A DNA stretch of 64,000 nt from contig CAZTJC010000011.1 of the NCBI GenBank assembly GCA_964613945.1, positions 1 through 64,000 on the forward strand, in the 5' to 3' direction. The notes below the pieces were generated by a model. The model was not told the DNA's origin and did no database searches. It saw nothing but the letters and a program-made list of their open reading frames with translations. Position numbers and translations under genes: made by a program. The DNA is from JAVVHH01 sp964613945. Lineage in GTDB: Bacteria > Pseudomonadota > Alphaproteobacteria > Acetobacterales > Acetobacteraceae. Shown in pieces: positions 62,474 to 64,000 of this stretch (the first letter of the stretch is position 1; each line of letters begins with the position of its first letter).

Positions 62474-63884
62474 CATTAGGCTCCATGACATGCTGAGCGA
62501 GGTCGGCCTACGCGCCGTGCCAGGCTTGCCGGCGGCATTTACCGGCGTGTCGGCGGATAGCCGTGCGATCCGACCGGGCATGCTCTATGCGGCGCTGCCC
62601 GGCACCCGGCTGGACGGTCGCGACTTCATCGCCGATGCCGTGTCGCGTGGGGCTGCCGCCGTGCTGGCGCCGGAAGGCACGACCTGGCCCGACGGCGTTC
62701 CGCCGGTGCCGATGCTGGTGGATCGCGAGCCGCGGCGCGCCCTGGCCCGCCTGGCCGCGCTGCAGGCCGGCACGCAGCCCGGCTGCGTCATCGCGGTGAC
62801 CGGCACCAACGGCAAGACCAGCACGGTTGAGTTCGTCCGGCAGTTGAAGATGGCGGCCGGCGGCGTCGCCGCGAGCCTCGGCACGTTGGGCGTGATCGCG
62901 CCGGGTCACGCGGGCGGCGGCGGACTGACCACGCCCGACCCGGTATCGCTGGCGCAGACACTGGCGGTGCTGGCGCGCGAAGGTGTCGACACCGCAGCGA
63001 TCGAGGCGTCGTCGCACGGTTTGGACCAGTTCCGGCTCGACGGGCTGCGGCTCGCGGCAGCCGGGTTCAGCAATCTCACCCGCGACCACCTGGATTACCA
63101 CGGCACGCTCGAGGCCTACCGCGCCGCCAAGGTGAGGCTGTTCCGCGAGTTATTGCCGCAGGGAGCGCCGGCGGTGCTGAGCACGACCCTCGACCCTGAG
63201 ACGGCGGCGGCAATACCTGGCGCCCACACGGTCGGCGATGGCGGCACCCTGCTGGACCTGCGCCGCGCCGTGCCGCATCCCGGCGGTCAGACGCTGGAAT
63301 TGCGCGGCTTCGGCACGGTTGAGCTGAAACTGCCGGGGCGCTTCCAGGCCGACAACGCGCTGCTCGCCGCCGGCTTGGCGATGGTCACGGGCACGGGCGA
63401 TGCGGTGGCGTTGCTGGGCCAACTGACCGGCGTGCGCGGACGGATGGAGCTTGCCGCCGAGACCGGCGGCGCAGCGATCTACGTCGATTACGCACACACG
63501 CCGGACGCATTGGAGCGGCTGCTGCTCGCACTACGGCCCCACACGGCAGGGCGGCTGCACATTGTGTTCGGCGCTGGCGGCGATCGCGACCGCGGTAAGC
63601 GCCCGCTCATGGGCGCCATTGCCGCCCGCCTGGCGGACCGCGTGATCGTCACCGACGACAATCCTCGCAGCGAGGACCCGGCCAGCATCCGTGCCGCCAT
63701 TCGTGCGGCCTGTTCCGGCGCAATCGAAATCGGTGATCGGGAAGCGGCCATTGCCGCCGGGCTCGAGGGCCTCCGCTCCGGCGACGTTCTGGTCGTGGCC
63801 GGCAAGGGTCACGAACAGGGCCAGACCATCGGCGCCGAAACGATCCCGTTCGACGACGTGGCTACTGTAAGGCGGCTCCTCTGA
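62448..63884 (+). CDS. murE: UDP-N-acetylmuramoyl-L-alanyl-D-glutamate--2,6-diaminopimelate ligase
   Basis: MurE adds the third residue of the peptidoglycan stem. The 478-residue protein has the ATP loop TGTNGKTS at 118-125, the carbamylated-lysine region YRAAKVRLF, VDYAHTPDALE and the DNPRSEDP motif that selects meso-diaminopimelate rather than lysine. This agrees with dapD and dapE in the window. GGGAGG before the ATG at 62448 supports the start, inside the ftsI 3-prime end. Confidence 0.95.
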   Translation: MSSLPRLDDIRLHDMLSEVGLRAVPGLPAAFTGVSADSRAIRPGMLYAALPGTRLDGRDFIADAVSRGAAAVLAPEGTTWPDGVPPVPMLVDREPRRALARLAALQAGTQPGCVIAVTGTNGKTSTVEFVRQLKMAAGGVAASLGTLGVIAPGHAGGGGLTTPDPVSLAQTLAVLAREGVDTAAIEASSHGLDQFRLDGLRLAAAGFSNLTRDHLDYHGTLEAYRAAKVRLFRELLPQGAPAVLSTTLDPETAAAIPGAHTVGDGGTLLDLRRAVPHPGGQTLELRGFGTVELKLPGRFQADNALLAAGLAMVTGTGDAVALLGQLTGVRGRMELAAETGGAAIYVDYAHTPDALERLLLALRPHTAGRLHIVFGAGGDRDRGKRPLMGAIAARLADRVIVTDDNPRSEDPASIRAAIRAACSGAIEIGDREAAIAAGLEGLRSGDVLVVAGKGHEQGQTIGAETIPFDDVATVRRLL

Positions 63885-64000
63885 CCGCGCTGTGGGACGG
63901 CCCGGCGCTCGCCGCCGCGACGCGCGGGCACGCCACGGCGGCCTTCGCCATCGCCGGCCTGTCGATTGACACGCGCACGCTGGTGCCCGGCGACCTGTTC
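63881..64000 (+). CDS. murF: UDP-N-acetylmuramoyl-tripeptide--D-alanyl-D-alanine ligase, N-terminal part (cut by window edge)
   Basis: Forty codons are visible after murE. They read TALWDGPALAAATRG and then AGLSIDTRTLVPGDLF, the conserved MurF N-terminus where the substrate uridine sits. The gene order murE-murF is standard. No ATG, GTG or TTG is in frame near the expected start. A CTG at 63881 overlaps the murE stop (CTGA) and follows AAGG by eight bases, so I propose it as the start with caution. Confidence 0.8.
   Translation, partial: MTALWDGPALAAATRGHATAAFAIAGLSIDTRTLVPGDLF

Overview
This is a GC-rich, gene-dense stretch of an alphaproteobacterial chromosome, most likely from an Acetobacteraceae/Rhodospirillales-type organism. 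The group call rests on several markers. These are a circularly permuted two-piece tmRNA gene of the alpha type, an alpha-type SspB adaptor, the Hsp20-DUF1150 pair, DUF2336 and DUF6481 proteins, a miaA-ilvB arrangement, and an rnpB gene next to the mraZ-led division cluster. The genus cannot be told from the sequence alone. There is no sign of phage, insertion sequences, CRISPR, rRNA or tRNA genes; almost everything is core housekeeping with a few accessory genes.

Layout. 1-2044: ilvB (cut by the window edge) and miaA diverge from serB. 2103-3737: epmB and its target efp. 3793-8673: an apparent operon of an inositol-monophosphatase family enzyme, an OmpA-like envelope protein, a MotA-like and a MotB-like protein (a non-flagellar ion-driven motor candidate), and an SDR. 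8786-10390: an OprO/OprP-type porin. 10436-15039 (minus): two glycosyltransferases, thrS and infC. 15087-20776: mixed small genes (LysE exporter, hydrolase, YeeZ-like SDR, TPR protein, DUF6481, GDPD, tartrate/malate-type dehydrogenase). 20868-29124: pyrE, an omega-aminotransferase, hsp20-DUF1150, the def-fmt-truA translation/tRNA operon, and dapD-dapE for lysine and peptidoglycan. 29261-31869: a PAS-GGDEF cyclase coupled to a DUF2336 protein. 31881-35547: a debranching-type glycosidase, msrB and an orphan TRAP binding protein. 35676-38391: a 39-residue acidic protein and the ligase-associated exonuclease-ligase repair pair. 38434-44316: the hflK-hflC-degP envelope proteolysis cluster, mrp and thyX. 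44411-48020: a lipoprotein, ssrA (tmRNA), sspB, fumarase and a VOC protein. 48031-52391: a queuosine island (transporter, queA, tgt, queF, queG) with a ribbon-helix-helix protein at its end. 52657-57567: DUF2147, AsmA, a TerB-J-domain protein and an amidase. 57586-64000: rnpB, then the division and wall cluster mraZ-rsmH-ftsL-ftsI-murE-murF.

How the genes fit together. Many pairs overlap by four bases (ATGA, GTGA or TTGA), so translational coupling is the rule here. Three functional links stand out. ssrA makes the degradation tag and sspB, immediately downstream, encodes the adaptor that hands tagged proteins to ClpXP. epmB modifies the product of efp. The queuosine genes form a nearly complete salvage-to-queuosine route. 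The least explained system is the OmpA/MotA/MotB-like operon at 4644-7879. It has a proton-path aspartate, a long cytoplasmic tail on the MotA-like protein, a long predicted coiled coil on the MotB-like protein, and a chain of overlapping stop/start codons with a hairpin between the two motor genes.
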